Assembly (NCBI GenBank): GCA_045656145.1
Contig: JAZOQP010000047.1
Coordinates: 1-64,000 of the forward strand
DNA from: SIG565 sp045656145
GTDB taxonomy: Bacteria; Bacillota; Clostridia; Oscillospirales; Acutalibacteraceae
Reading direction: 5' to 3'
Length of the DNA: 64,000 bases
Positions within the stretch are counted from its first letter, which is position 1, and each line of letters starts with the position of its first letter. The notes under the pieces were generated by a model. The model did no database searches and was not told the origin of the DNA. It was given only the letters and a program-made list of their open reading frames with translations. Position numbers and translations under genes: made by a program. Shown here piece after piece: positions 25,237 through 33,769 of the stretch.

Positions 25237-25431
25237 TTTATCACCTCCGTTTCTACTTATATTATATCAAAACGAAAAGCGACATTCACCGACATCTTTT
25301 AATGTGCAGGGTGTTTTAAATGGTTATTATTAGTCAAACGAATCCAGTTTCAACCAATTTTAATTATAGCATCACTTTATAAACAAATCAATCCGAAACA
25401 AAGATAAAAAAAAGACAGTCTTGCGACTGCC
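25237..25431. other. Non-coding stretch upstream of the toxin gene
   Basis: This contains a minus-strand TATAAT (25266-25261) that probably serves the toxin operon, although no good -35 is seen. A hairpin at 25404-25433 (GACAGTC/GACTGC arms bounded by A and T tracts) looks like a terminator on both strands. I see no gene here. Confidence 0.5.
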
Positions 25432-25453
25432 TTTTTGGTGGAGCTAAGGGGAT
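25432..25453. repeat. Direct repeat, copy 1: extra copy of the tRNA-Ala 3' end
   Basis: The 22 bases TTTTTGGTGGAGCTAAGGGG plus AT are identical to 25632-25653, exactly 200 bp away. They contain the tRNA 3' acceptor strand, discriminator base and CCA. Downstream, CCCCTT at 25462-25467 rebuilds a T-stem-like hairpin with AAGGGG. Confidence 0.85.
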
Positions 25454-25599
25454 ACTCTGCGCCCCTTGATTTTTCGGCCGCTCCGAGCAGATACGAAAAA
25501 TCTTCGGTGCTCGAGACTTTGACAGACCGCACCACCTATCGCGGCGGCGCGGCTGCGTCGACGAACCCTACGGGTTCTCATCCCAAATAAACTAAAAAC
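25454..25599. other. GC-rich structured non-coding element behind tRNA-Ala
   Basis: This stretch is visibly richer in G and C than its surroundings. It contains the perfect stems GATTTTTCG/CGAAAAATC (25468-25476 with 25494-25502) and GAACCC/GGGTTC (25563-25568 with 25572-25577). A minus-strand reading frame through it begins inside the tRNA and is probably not translated. Together with the flanking 22-bp repeats it looks like a small element inserted at the tRNA 3' end. Confidence 0.55.
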
Positions 25600-25628
25600 A
25601 AAAAGGTCCATCCGAAGATGAACCTTTT
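25600..25628 (-). terminator. tRNA-Ala terminator
   Basis: AAAAGGT/ACCTTTT with an inner CATC/GATG and a CGAA loop gives a hairpin followed on the minus strand by TTTTTGTTTTT. Confidence 0.75.
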
Positions 25629-25635
25629 TGTTTTT

Positions 25636-25711
25636 TGGTGGAGCTAAGGGGATTCGAACCCCTGACCCCCACACTGCCAGTGTGGTGCGCTACCAACTGC
25701 GCTATAACCCC
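25636..25711 (-). tRNA. tRNA-Ala (anticodon GGC)
   Basis: The minus strand gives a full cloverleaf: acceptor GGGGTTA with TAGCTCC, D-arm GCGC...GCGC, anticodon stem CCACA/TGTGG with loop CTGGCAG (anticodon GGC), T-arm AGGGG TTCGAAT CCCCT, discriminator A and encoded CCA. Its last 18 bases are duplicated 200 bp further on. Confidence 0.95.
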
Positions 25712-25722
25712 AAGCAAACAAT

Positions 25723-25751
25723 ACTATACCATAAAAAAGTTGATTTTTCAA
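25723..25751 (-). promoter_or_regulatory. Promoter of tRNA-Ala
   Basis: TTGAAA (25751-25746) and TATAGT (25728-25723) on the minus strand with 17 nt between. Confidence 0.7.
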
Positions 25752-25790
25752 GAGATTTTTAAAAAATTATAAGATTTTTTAAATATATAG

Positions 25791-25818
25791 TTGACTTTTT
25801 TAAAAAATGCGGTATAAT
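25791..25818 (+). promoter_or_regulatory. Promoter of tRNA-Gln
   Basis: TTGACT (25791-25796) and TATAAT (25813-25818) with 16 nt between. Confidence 0.75.
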
Positions 25819-25835
25819 AATTTTGTTACAAATTT

Positions 25836-25909
25836 TGGGGAATTGTGTAACGGTAGCACGACAGACTCTGACTCTGTTTGTTGGGGTTCGAATCCCTATT
25901 CCCCAGCCA
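25836..25909 (+). tRNA. tRNA-Gln (anticodon CTG)
   Basis: A cloverleaf with acceptor TGGGGAA/TTCCCCA, the U1 start usual for glutamine tRNAs, anticodon stem ACAGA/TCTGT with loop CTCTGAC (anticodon CTG), T-arm GGGGTTCGAATCCC, discriminator G and encoded CCA. Confidence 0.95.
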
Positions 25910-25940
25910 AAAGCACCAACTAGAAGTTGGTGCTTTTTTA
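25909..25940 (+). terminator. tRNA-Gln terminator
   Basis: A 13-bp perfect stem AAAAGCACCAACT/AGTTGGTGCTTTT with an AGA loop ends in a T-run. Confidence 0.85.
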
Positions 25941-25976
25941 TTGGAAATTCAATATTTCATTTGAAGACAGTACACC

Positions 25977-26032
25977 ATAATATAACACCCCTAAGTGTTA
26001 GAAGCACTTAGGGGTGTTATATTATTTTTTCT
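25977..26032. terminator. Long perfect hairpin next to the gene remnant
   Basis: A 21-bp perfect stem (25977-25997 with 26005-26025, loop TTAGAAG) is followed on plus by TTTTTTC. It begins at the stop codon of the minus-strand remnant, so it probably was the 3' hairpin of the lost gene. Confidence 0.7.
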
Positions 26033-26149
26033 TTTCAATAACTGTCGACCAGCCTGAATAATACTTTGTTTTGCCTACAGTTTTATAGGTTCTAACACGA
26101 ACATTATAGGTGGTTTTACCTTTTAGTTTCTTTACATATCCTCTTTATC
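26022..26149 (-). pseudogene. 3' remnant of a fibronectin-III-type surface protein
   Basis: The minus strand encodes LKGKTTYNVRVRTYKTVG followed by KTKYYSGWS and a stop at 26024-26022. This is almost the same as KKTYYVRVRTYKTVGGKKYYSAWS in the FN3 domain of the large secreted protein near 39.75 kb. There is no start codon: the frame runs straight into the 3' end of the esterase gene. It is what remains of a related gene after a deletion. Confidence 0.8.
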
Positions 26150-26941
26150 GATTCTTTCCATCCAATCAAATGCGAGGGTTGGCCAAATTCTTGAATGGGC
26201 ATTTACCTGACGCAAGCCGCCACCATGTCCACCCTCTTGAAAGATATGGAGCTCGCAGCGAATTTTTCTTTCCCATAGCGCACTCGCAAGCGCTATAGAG
26301 TTTCCTCTTGGAACAAGTCCATCATAAGTACAGTGGAAAACAAAGCAAGGGCAGGTTTCATCATCCACCCTTTTTTCAATAGAATATTCTTCCCTCTTCT
26401 CAAAATTTTCTCCAAGCAGACACTTGAAAGAACCCTCATGAATTTTATCGGTATCGGTTGAAATTACGGGGTAGCATAAAATGGCACCCGAGGGTTTATG
26501 GCTCATTTTATCAACCTCATCATTATATATATTGCAAACATCGGGGAAGGTTGCAGTCATACCCGTTAGGTGACCGCCTGCCGAGAAGCCTAAAGTGAAA
26601 ACACGCTCGGCATTAATTTTAAGCTCTTTTGCCTTAAATCTTAAAAGTTTTATGGCTCTTTGAGCATCAAGAAGCGGCGCTGGGTAACAATAGGGAGCTA
26701 CTCGATACTGAACAACAGCCGCGTGCATACCCTTTGAATTAAAAAACTCGGCAACGTAAGCACCCTCATTTATATTAGAACGGAAAGTATATCCGCCGCC
26801 TGGGAAAATTATAACAAGCGGTAAATCCTTTTCGGTTTCCACCGGATAAAACTCAATAGTATTTATTCCATCATTTTGTTCATTGGTTATAGATTCATCA
26901 TAAAGTGGGAATTCTTTATCCCAAATTTTAAAAATTTCCAT
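26132..26941 (-). CDS. Alpha/beta hydrolase (esterase/lipase, acetyl-xylan-esterase-like)
   Basis: The 269-residue protein has the oxyanion motif FPGGGYTFRS near residue 50, the nucleophile in TLGFSAGGHLTG, the acid in HCTYDGLVPRG and the histidine in EGGHGGG. Such enzymes deacetylate sugars or cleave small esters. I start at ATG 26941 because GAGGTG eight bases before it is the ribosome site; the GTG at 26950 is part of that site. No signal peptide. Its 3' end abuts a remnant of another gene, so the original terminus may be altered. Confidence 0.85.
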   Translation of the reverse strand: MEIFKIWDKEFPLYDESITNEQNDGINTIEFYPVETEKDLPLVIIFPGGGYTFRSNINEGAYVAEFFNSKGMHAAVVQYRVAPYCYPAPLLDAQRAIKLLRFKAKELKINAERVFTLGFSAGGHLTGMTATFPDVCNIYNDEVDKMSHKPSGAILCYPVISTDTDKIHEGSFKCLLGENFEKREEYSIEKRVDDETCPCFVFHCTYDGLVPRGNSIALASALWERKIRCELHIFQEGGHGGGLRQVNAHSRIWPTLAFDWMERIDKEDM

Positions 26942-27042
26942 AAAATTCACCTCGAAAATATTTTACATCTAATTTTTTAATTTTTCAATATATTTTGCAT
27001 TATTTAGCGAAAATCGTCCAAAATAAAAGCGGAGGTAATTTT

Positions 27043-28380
27043 ATGAAAAAAATATTTTCTTATCTTTTAACAATAGCACTTATTTTATCCACTTCATTAA
27101 TCTTTTCCGGATGCGGAGAAAAAGAGATGGCTCAGGTTTATTTTCTTAACTTCAAACCCGAATCGGCAAAGGTTTATGAGGAAATCGCCAAGGTTTACGA
27201 AGAAGAAACCGGCGTTAAATTAAAGGTGGTTACTGCCGCCGCAAACACCTATGAGCAAACCCTTAAAAGTGAAATTGCCAAAAAGGATGCTCCAACTATT
27301 TTCCAGGTAAACGGACCTATAGGCTTTAATGAATGGCGAAATTACTGCGCCGACCTTAAAAACACACAACTTTATTCCATTTTAAGCGATAAAAAGCTTG
27401 CAATTACCGAAAATAACGGCGTTTATGCAATTCCTTATGTTGTTGAGGGTTATGGAATTATCTATAACGATGCAATTTTATCCCGCTATTTTGCGCTTGA
27501 TAACCGCCAGAAAGAAATCAATTCCGCTAAGGAAATTAATTCTTTCCAAAAGCTTAAAAAGGTTGTTGAGGATATGACCGCCCGCAAGGAAGAAATCGGC
27601 ATTAAAGGTGCTTTCGGCTCAACCTCACTTTCAAGCGGAGAGGATTGGCGCTGGCAAACCCACCTTATGAATATTCCGCTTTATTATGAGTTCAGCGAAA
27701 ACACCGCCTATTCCGACCCCACTCTTGCAGGTCTCAACACTCAGGAAATCAACTTTAAATATGCCGAAAACTATAAAAATATTTTCGACCTTTATATAAA
27801 TAACTCCATTACCGAAAAGGGACTACTGGGATCTAAATCAGTTGCTGATTCAATGGCCGAATTTGCACTCGGTCAGGTATGCTTCATTCAAAACGGCAAC
27901 TGGGCTTGGTCGCAAATTAATGAAGTTAAGGGCAATACCGTAAAGGAAACCGATATTAAATTCTTACCAATATATACAGGTATTAAGGGCGAAGAAAAAC
28001 AGGGACTTTGCATTGGTACCGAAAACTATCTTGCAATAAACAGCAAGGCCGATAGCGAATCTCAAAAGGCTTCTATTGATTTCCTGGTTTGGCTTTTCAC
28101 AAGCGAAACGGGCAAAAAATATGTTACCGAAAAGTTAGGCTTCTTAACACCCTTTAGCACCTTCTCCACCGAAGAGCAACCTAAAGACCCGTTAGCGAAA
28201 GAAATTGTCCGCTATATGAACAGCGAAAATCATATCTCTGTTCCCTGGATTTTCACAAGCTTCCCAAGCGAAAACTTTAAAACGGAATATGGAAATCTTC
28301 TGCTCGCCTACACCCAAGAATCTAAGACCTTTGAGGAGGTTAAAAAAGGCGTAGTTGATTTGTGGAAGAGGGAAAAATAG
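27043..28380 (+). CDS. Sugar ABC transporter substrate-binding lipoprotein
   Basis: This 445-residue protein belongs to the SBP_bac_1 family (oligosaccharide binding). The lipoprotein signal has the lipid cysteine at residue 24 in IFSGCGEKE. GGAGGT lies seven bases before ATG 27043, so an upstream in-frame ATG at 26995 is rejected. It is the first gene of a three-gene importer operon. No ATPase gene is present; such systems commonly share an MsmK-type ATPase encoded elsewhere. The ligand is unknown. Confidence 0.92.
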   Translation: MKKIFSYLLTIALILSTSLIFSGCGEKEMAQVYFLNFKPESAKVYEEIAKVYEEETGVKLKVVTAAANTYEQTLKSEIAKKDAPTIFQVNGPIGFNEWRNYCADLKNTQLYSILSDKKLAITENNGVYAIPYVVEGYGIIYNDAILSRYFALDNRQKEINSAKEINSFQKLKKVVEDMTARKEEIGIKGAFGSTSLSSGEDWRWQTHLMNIPLYYEFSENTAYSDPTLAGLNTQEINFKYAENYKNIFDLYINNSITEKGLLGSKSVADSMAEFALGQVCFIQNGNWAWSQINEVKGNTVKETDIKFLPIYTGIKGEEKQGLCIGTENYLAINSKADSESQKASIDFLVWLFTSETGKKYVTEKLGFLTPFSTFSTEEQPKDPLAKEIVRYMNSENHISVPWIFTSFPSENFKTEYGNLLLAYTQESKTFEEVKKGVVDLWKREK

Positions 28381-29226
28381 ATGAGAAACCCTCTAAAAAG
28401 ACAGTTTCCGATTTTTGTGGGACCAACACTTTTAGCATTTTCCCTTTTCTTTGCAATCCCTTTTTTAATGGGAATTTATCTCTCGTTTACCGATTTTACC
28501 ACCGTAACGGATGCTGTGTTTGTGGGGCTTCAAAACTATAAAACCGCATTCTCCGATTCCTCAGGTTTTTTAAGCGCGCTTAAATTTACACTTAGGTTTA
28601 CGGTTGTTTCGGTAATATCGGTTAATATTTTTGCCTTTTTATTAGCGCTGGCTCTCACAAGCAAAATTCCCGGCAAAAACTACTTCCGCACCATATTTTT
28701 TATGCCCAATTTAATCGGTGGCATTGTGCTCGGGTACATTTGGCAACTGATTTTCAATGGGATTTTGCTTCCCTTTTCCCAAACCCTCACTTCTAATGCA
28801 ACCTATGGGTTTTGGGGATTGGTTATTTTAATGAATTGGCAAATGATTGGCTATATGATGGTAATTTATATTGCGGGACTCAGCAACATTCCAACAAGCA
28901 TTTTAGAGGCAGCAAAGGTTGATGGCGCAGGCTCCTTTCGCACGCTTTTCTCGGTTATTATTCCGAATGTTATGCCCTCTATCACAATTTGCTTATTCCT
29001 GACCCTTACAAACTCTTTTAAGCTTTTTGACCAAAACCTAGCGCTCACCGCGGGCGCCCCCGCAAACGAAACCTCTATGCTGGCGCTTGATATTTATAAA
29101 ACCTTTTATGCAAGAAGTGGTTTTGAAGGTGTAGGTCAGGCAAAAGCTGTGTTATTTTCTATTCTTGTGGGAGGGATAGCGTTATTACAATTATATTTAA
29201 CAAAAAGACAGGAGCAGGATGCTTAA
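28381..29226 (+). CDS. Sugar ABC transporter permease (MalF-type)
   Basis: The 281-residue protein has six hydrophobic segments and the EAA loop ILEAAKVDGAGSFRTLFSVIIPNVMPS near residues 178-204. It begins on the base after the stop of the binding-protein gene, and its stop overlaps the next ATG. It forms a heterodimer with the following permease. Confidence 0.93.
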   Translation: MRNPLKRQFPIFVGPTLLAFSLFFAIPFLMGIYLSFTDFTTVTDAVFVGLQNYKTAFSDSSGFLSALKFTLRFTVVSVISVNIFAFLLALALTSKIPGKNYFRTIFFMPNLIGGIVLGYIWQLIFNGILLPFSQTLTSNATYGFWGLVILMNWQMIGYMMVIYIAGLSNIPTSILEAAKVDGAGSFRTLFSVIIPNVMPSITICLFLTLTNSFKLFDQNLALTAGAPANETSMLALDIYKTFYARSGFEGVGQAKAVLFSILVGGIALLQLYLTKRQEQDA

Positions 29227-30062
29227 TGAAAAGGCACATAAATTTAGGAAAACTTATCCTAACATTTTTGCTCGCACTTCTTTCCCTCGCCTTTATTTTT
29301 CCTGTTATAGTTGTTCTGATAAACTCCTTTAAAGCAAAATTTTCAATAACTCTCTCACCTTTTAGTCTGCCGATGGGCGAAGACTTCGTTGGAATTGAAA
29401 ACTATATAAACGGGTTTGCCGATACAGGATTTCTATCAGCTTTTGGCTATTCACTTTTTATAACTGTGGCATCGGTTGCCCTAATCATTGTTTGCACTTC
29501 AATGACCGCCTGGTATCTAACAAGAATCAATAACCGATTCACCAAATTTTTATACCTTTTTTTCGTTTTTTCAATGATCATTCCCTTTCAGATGGTTATG
29601 TTCACAATGTCGAAAACCGCTAATTCGCTCGGTTTTGATAACCCGCTCGGCATTGTTTTTATCTATTTAGGCTTTGGAGCGGGACTCAGCGTTTTTATGT
29701 TTTCAGGTTTTATTAAAGGTATTCCAAAAACAATTGAGGAAGCCGCCACCATTGATGGCTGCAATCCACTGCAAACCTTTTTTATGGTGGTGCTTCCCAT
29801 TATGAGACCAACCGCCGTTACGGTAGCCATTTTAAATGCTATGTGGATATGGAACGATTATCTGCTTCCATACCTTGTTATTGGAAGCGATTATAAAACA
29901 ATTCCTGTTGCAATTCAATATTTAAAGGGCGGTTATGGCTCGGTTGATATGGGGGCTATGATGGCGGTGCTGATTCTGGCTGTAGTGCCCGTTATAATCT
30001 TTTACCTTTTCTGCCAGCGCTACATTATTGAGGGCGTTGCCGCAGGGGCTGTGAAAGGATAA
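29226..30062 (+). CDS. Sugar ABC transporter permease (MalG-type)
   Basis: The 278-residue protein has six hydrophobic segments and the EAA loop TIEEAATIDGCNPLQTFFMVVLPIMRPT near residues 171-198. It is the second permease of the importer and the last gene of the operon, closed by a terminator at 30071-30104. Confidence 0.93.
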   Translation: MKRHINLGKLILTFLLALLSLAFIFPVIVVLINSFKAKFSITLSPFSLPMGEDFVGIENYINGFADTGFLSAFGYSLFITVASVALIIVCTSMTAWYLTRINNRFTKFLYLFFVFSMIIPFQMVMFTMSKTANSLGFDNPLGIVFIYLGFGAGLSVFMFSGFIKGIPKTIEEAATIDGCNPLQTFFMVVLPIMRPTAVTVAILNAMWIWNDYLLPYLVIGSDYKTIPVAIQYLKGGYGSVDMGAMMAVLILAVVPVIIFYLFCQRYIIEGVAAGAVKG

Positions 30063-30070
30063 TATGTATT

Positions 30071-30104
30071 AAAAAGGACAGGTTAAAACTGTCCTTTTTT
30101 GTTG
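30071..30104 (+). terminator. Terminator of the sugar ABC operon
   Basis: An 11-bp stem AAAAAGGACAG/CTGTCCTTTTT with a seven-base loop ends in T residues. Confidence 0.85.
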
Positions 30105-30130
30105 ACTAAACTGTTTTTCTATGTTACACT
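30102..30130 (+). promoter_or_regulatory. Promoter of the amidohydrolase gene
   Basis: TTGACT (30102-30107) and TACACT (30125-30130) with 17 nt between, directly behind the terminator. Confidence 0.65.
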
Positions 30131-30161
30131 TTAACTATAAATCAACTGAAAGGTGAATTTT

Positions 30162-31235
30162 ATGAGTTTTACAAGAAAAGTTATTGACAGTCATTGGCAT
30201 TTATATCCTTGGTTTGATGAAAACGGTGAAGATTTTTACACCATTATCGACCGCTATCAAAAAAACCTTAATATAGACAAGCTAAATCTTTGTTCTATTC
30301 CGGTTTATCATGATTTAGGCCCCGCGCAAAACATTCTTTTAGCGCTTTATAAGTTACATAACCCCACCGCCTATGCCTATGGCGGCTTGGTTTACACCGA
30401 TAAGCCGGTTAAGTTCCCTCAGCCTGATGGTTTTGATATGAAAACACAGTATGATGAGCTTATGGAAATGGGTTTTGATGGCATTAAAATGCTCGAAACA
30501 AAACCCGCAGAGCAAAAGGAATATCAGGTTAGAATTAATGATGACTATTTTGAGGAGTTTTTTGCCGCCTGCGAAAAGGATGGCACTCCTATGATTTGGC
30601 ACGTTGCCGACCCCGATACCTTCTGGGATATTAACAAAATTCCGCAGCGCTTCATTGAGCGCGGTTGGTTCTATGGCGATGGAACCTATATGTCACTTGA
30701 AGAAATGTATGGTCAGGTTTATGATGTTTTAGACCGCCATCCGAAATTAAAAGCAACCTTTGCCCACTTCTTCTTTTTATCTGAGCACCCCGAAAAATTA
30801 GAAGAGCTTTTCAGGAAATATGAAAACCTCGCAATCGACATAGTACCGGGTGGAGAAATGTATGCCGCATTTAGAGAGAATTATGAATTCTACCGCGGCT
30901 TCTTTGAAAAGTATTCGGATAGAATTTTCTTCGGCACCGATGCTTCATTTACCAAAAATGATTTATTCGAGCATTACACAAATATCATAACTCAGGTTTA
31001 TAACTTCTTGGCTACCGATAAAGGCATTGAAATTTATGGGGAAACCTGTCCCTCAATAAATTTAAGCGAAGAAGCAACAGATAACATTCTTTATAAAAAC
31101 TTCGAAAGGGTTGCAGGCGTTACTCCGAAAGCGGTAAACAAAGCAGCAATAAAGAAATATTTCGAAAAATATAAGCACCTGATCACAGATAAAGAAATCT
31201 ATGATATGATTGAAAAAACAGTTAAAGAATTTTAA
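30162..31235 (+). CDS. Amidohydrolase-family (TIM-barrel) protein
   Basis: The 357-residue protein fits the Amidohydro_2 family of metal-dependent hydrolases and decarboxylases. The HxH metal pair is in VIDSHWHLYPW near residue 10, a histidine in MIWHVADPDTFWD near 145, another in ATFAHFFFLSEHPEKLEEL, and the closing aspartate in FFGTDASF. I start at ATG 30162 behind AGGTG. It is too short and different to be uronate isomerase. The substrate is unknown. Confidence 0.8.
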   Translation: MSFTRKVIDSHWHLYPWFDENGEDFYTIIDRYQKNLNIDKLNLCSIPVYHDLGPAQNILLALYKLHNPTAYAYGGLVYTDKPVKFPQPDGFDMKTQYDELMEMGFDGIKMLETKPAEQKEYQVRINDDYFEEFFAACEKDGTPMIWHVADPDTFWDINKIPQRFIERGWFYGDGTYMSLEEMYGQVYDVLDRHPKLKATFAHFFFLSEHPEKLEELFRKYENLAIDIVPGGEMYAAFRENYEFYRGFFEKYSDRIFFGTDASFTKNDLFEHYTNIITQVYNFLATDKGIEIYGETCPSINLSEEATDNILYKNFERVAGVTPKAVNKAAIKKYFEKYKHLITDKEIYDMIEKTVKEF

Positions 31236-31239
31236 AATT

Positions 31240-31273
31240 AAAAGCCTTATGGAAAATCCATAAGGCTTTTTTA
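31240..31273. terminator. Bidirectional terminator
   Basis: A 14-bp stem AAAAGCCTTATGGA with its complement 31257-31270 separates the amidohydrolase (plus) and antiporter (minus) genes, with T-tracts on both sides. Confidence 0.85.
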
Positions 31274-32605
31274 TTATTTATTTTCTTCGTGTGGTTTATG
31301 TGTGAAAAGAGCTACTGTATCGGCTATAAAGTGAGTAGGAATAACTCCGCGATGGCTCTTCTTTTCTTCAGGCTTAATTTCCCCTGCCTTAAGAAGCGAA
31401 ATCTTGGTGAGATACGGACCTATAAGTTCATAAACAAGCACCGAGAAGAGTGTTATATTAGCAACAATATCTCCAAGCGGACCTGTTAACTGCTCTTTTA
31501 CCTTGATTGCCATTCCAAGAGCAACGCCTGCCTGAGGAAAAAGTGTGATTCCTAAAAATTTCACAATGTTGCTATCGCACTTAACTGCTTTTGCACTTAA
31601 AGAAGCGCCGAAATATTTACCGAGGCAACGGAAAATGATATACACTGCGCCAATTAAAACAATCGTTGCATCCGAAAAAACTCCAAGTTCGAGTTCACTA
31701 CCACTTATTACAAAGAACAAAACAAAAAGCGGCGCTGTCCAGCGGTCGAGTCTATCCATAAGTTCTTCGGAGAAATCACAAATATTGCAGAATATTGTTC
31801 CAAGCATCATACAAGAAAGTAATGATGAAAAAGCAATATGAATTCCAAACACTTCAAATTTAAGCATTGATAAAGCAACAGTTAAAAATACAAATGCCAC
31901 CGAGATGGAAAGACGCTTAGAGCGAGAATGGAAGAATCTTTCGCAGAAGTTAAATAAATATCCCATTAATGCGCCGAGCGCTACCGATAGCAAAACCTCT
32001 AAAATCGGCTCAATTATAACCGAAATAACATTAACGGCTCCAGAAATGAGTGCCCTTGCAACACCGAATGAAATAGCAAAAAGCATAAGGCCCACAGCAT
32101 CATCAAGCGCCACTATTGGAAGGAGGATATCGGTTAAAGGTCCCTTTGCCTTATACTGCTTAACTACCATTAATGTGGCTGCAGGTGCGGTTGCCGATGC
32201 TACCGCGCCTAAAATTATAGCGCTTGGCAAAGGCAACTTATCGGGTATTATAAAATGAAGACCTATTAATGCCGCATCCACAAGGAGTGTGGTTCCAACG
32301 GCCTGAATTATACCAATAACGGTTGCCTGCTTGCCCGTTTTTTTAAGCTGGGCTAAGCGGAACTCATTACCAATTAGAAATGCAATAAAACCGAGCGCTA
32401 CATCTGAAAGCAGCGAATAGGTTTTAATTTCCTCCATATTAATAAAACCAATTCCGTGAAGGCCGAGTTTCCCAAGGAAATAAGGGCCTATTAAAATACC
32501 CGCAACAAGATACGCCGTAACTGCAGGTAAAGATAACTTCTTAGCAAGCCTTGATAAAAGAAGACCTGCAAGCAAAGCCACCGAAAGATTTAATAATACA
32601 TACAT
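31274..32605 (-). CDS. Cation:proton antiporter (CPA2/NhaP-like)
   Basis: The 443-residue protein has about twelve membrane segments and the Na_H_exchanger fold: LSLPAVTAYLVAGILIGP near residue 25, SATAPAATLMVVKQY near 135 and LDDAVGLMLFA near 165, where the paired aspartates bind the cation. A short soluble tail follows. It probably exports sodium or potassium in exchange for protons. It has its own promoter and is not linked to its neighbours. Confidence 0.9.
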   Translation of the reverse strand: MYVLLNLSVALLAGLLLSRLAKKLSLPAVTAYLVAGILIGPYFLGKLGLHGIGFINMEEIKTYSLLSDVALGFIAFLIGNEFRLAQLKKTGKQATVIGIIQAVGTTLLVDAALIGLHFIIPDKLPLPSAIILGAVASATAPAATLMVVKQYKAKGPLTDILLPIVALDDAVGLMLFAISFGVARALISGAVNVISVIIEPILEVLLSVALGALMGYLFNFCERFFHSRSKRLSISVAFVFLTVALSMLKFEVFGIHIAFSSLLSCMMLGTIFCNICDFSEELMDRLDRWTAPLFVLFFVISGSELELGVFSDATIVLIGAVYIIFRCLGKYFGASLSAKAVKCDSNIVKFLGITLFPQAGVALGMAIKVKEQLTGPLGDIVANITLFSVLVYELIGPYLTKISLLKAGEIKPEEKKSHRGVIPTHFIADTVALFTHKPHEENK

Positions 32606-32637
32606 TTAAAAGACTCCCCTAAACAAAACTGTAGTCC

Positions 32638-32666
32638 ATTATACTCCTCTTGTTTTTAAATTTCAA
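32638..32666 (-). promoter_or_regulatory. Promoter of the antiporter gene
   Basis: TTGAAA (32666-32661) and TATAAT (32643-32638) with 17 nt between. Confidence 0.75.
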
Positions 32667-32711
32667 GGGGGTTTTGAGATTATTTTTTCGCAAATTTTCT
32701 CCAAAACAAAA

Positions 32712-32735
32712 GGGAGGGTAAAAACCCTCCCAATA
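32712..32735 (-). terminator. Terminator of the eda-kdgK operon
   Basis: The stem GGGAGGG/CCCTCCC is followed on the minus strand by TTTTGTTTTGG. Confidence 0.8.
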
Positions 32736-32746
32736 GTTAAGATAAA

Positions 32747-33769
32747 TTATCTTTGAACTCGGCCTGAACCGTCGCCGCCTGCGAGCTTTTCAACCTCAGA
32801 AACACCTACGCGGTTGTAGTCGCCCTCGATTGAGTGCTTAAGAGCCGATGCTGCAACAGCAAATTCAATTGCATCCTGAGTGGACTTGCCGCTTAAAAGT
32901 GCGTAAATTAGTCCGCCGCCGAAGCTATCGCCTCCGCCTACGCGGTCAACAATATGGAGATGATATGATTTTGAGAAGCAATAGTTTTCGCCATCATAAA
33001 GCATACCTGCCCAATCGTTATCACTAGCCGAAATTGAAGAGCGAAGTGTGATAGCAACCTTTTCAAAACCAAACTTATCAGCCAACTGCTTAGCAACGCT
33101 CTTATAACCTTCGTGGTTTAACTTACCGCCATAAATATCGGTACCTTCAGCCTCAATTCCAAATACATCCTTTGCATCCTCTTCATTAGAGATACAAACA
33201 TCAACATATTTGCAAAGCTCGGTCATAGCTGCTCGGGCCTCATCTCTTGTCCAAAGTTTGCCGCGATAGTTAAGGTCGCAAGAAATCTTAACACCGCGCT
33301 TTTTAGCCGCAATGCAAGCCTCTTTGCAAATTTCAACAAGGTTCTCACCGAGTGCTGGGGTAATACCGGTAAAGTGGAACCAATCGGCACCCTCAAAAAT
33401 ATCATCCCAGTTGAAATCTTCGGGCTTTGCCATCTGAATTGCGGAATATGCACGGTCGTAAATACAAACCGAGCCGCGCTGTGAAGCGCCCTTTTCAAGA
33501 TAATAAATGCCAACTCTCTCGCCGCCGCGAACAACCTTAGAGGTGTCTACGCCGAAATAACGGAGAGAATCAACTGCGGCCTGACCAATAGCGTGTTTAG
33601 GTAACTTAGTTACATAAACGCTATCCATTCCATAATTAGCAAGGGATACTGCAACGTTGGCTTCACCGCCACCGAAGGTAGCTTGCATTTGATCGTTTTG
33701 GAAAAATCTATAATATCCATTGGGTGCGAGTCTTAACATTAATTCGCCGAAAGTAACAATTTTAGCCAT
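32747..33769 (-). CDS. kdgK: 2-keto-3-deoxygluconate kinase (PfkB family)
   Basis: KdgK phosphorylates KDG to KDPG. The 340-residue ribokinase-fold protein starts MAKIVTFGELMLRLAPNGY, has the substrate loop TFGGGEANVAVSLANYG near residue 38, and ends with the PfkB signature DRVGGGDSFGGGLIYALL, including the catalytic aspartate. ATG 33769 is preceded by AAGGAGG. It overlaps the end of eda by 8 nt, so the two are coupled. It is the step after UxuA. Confidence 0.93.
   Translation of the reverse strand: MAKIVTFGELMLRLAPNGYYRFFQNDQMQATFGGGEANVAVSLANYGMDSVYVTKLPKHAIGQAAVDSLRYFGVDTSKVVRGGERVGIYYLEKGASQRGSVCIYDRAYSAIQMAKPEDFNWDDIFEGADWFHFTGITPALGENLVEICKEACIAAKKRGVKISCDLNYRGKLWTRDEARAAMTELCKYVDVCISNEEDAKDVFGIEAEGTDIYGGKLNHEGYKSVAKQLADKFGFEKVAITLRSSISASDNDWAGMLYDGENYCFSKSYHLHIVDRVGGGDSFGGGLIYALLSGKSTQDAIEFAVAASALKHSIEGDYNRVGVSEVEKLAGGDGSGRVQR

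Noticed and set aside
25444..25674. Minus-strand frame of 76 codons starting in the tRNA
   Set aside because: It begins inside the tRNA-Ala gene, runs through terminator and hairpins, and is very arginine-rich without a domain; it is best read as structured non-coding sequence.
30162..31235. Amidohydrolase as the missing uronate isomerase
   Set aside because: UxaC is about 100 residues longer and has different signature regions; this protein fits Amidohydro_2 instead.
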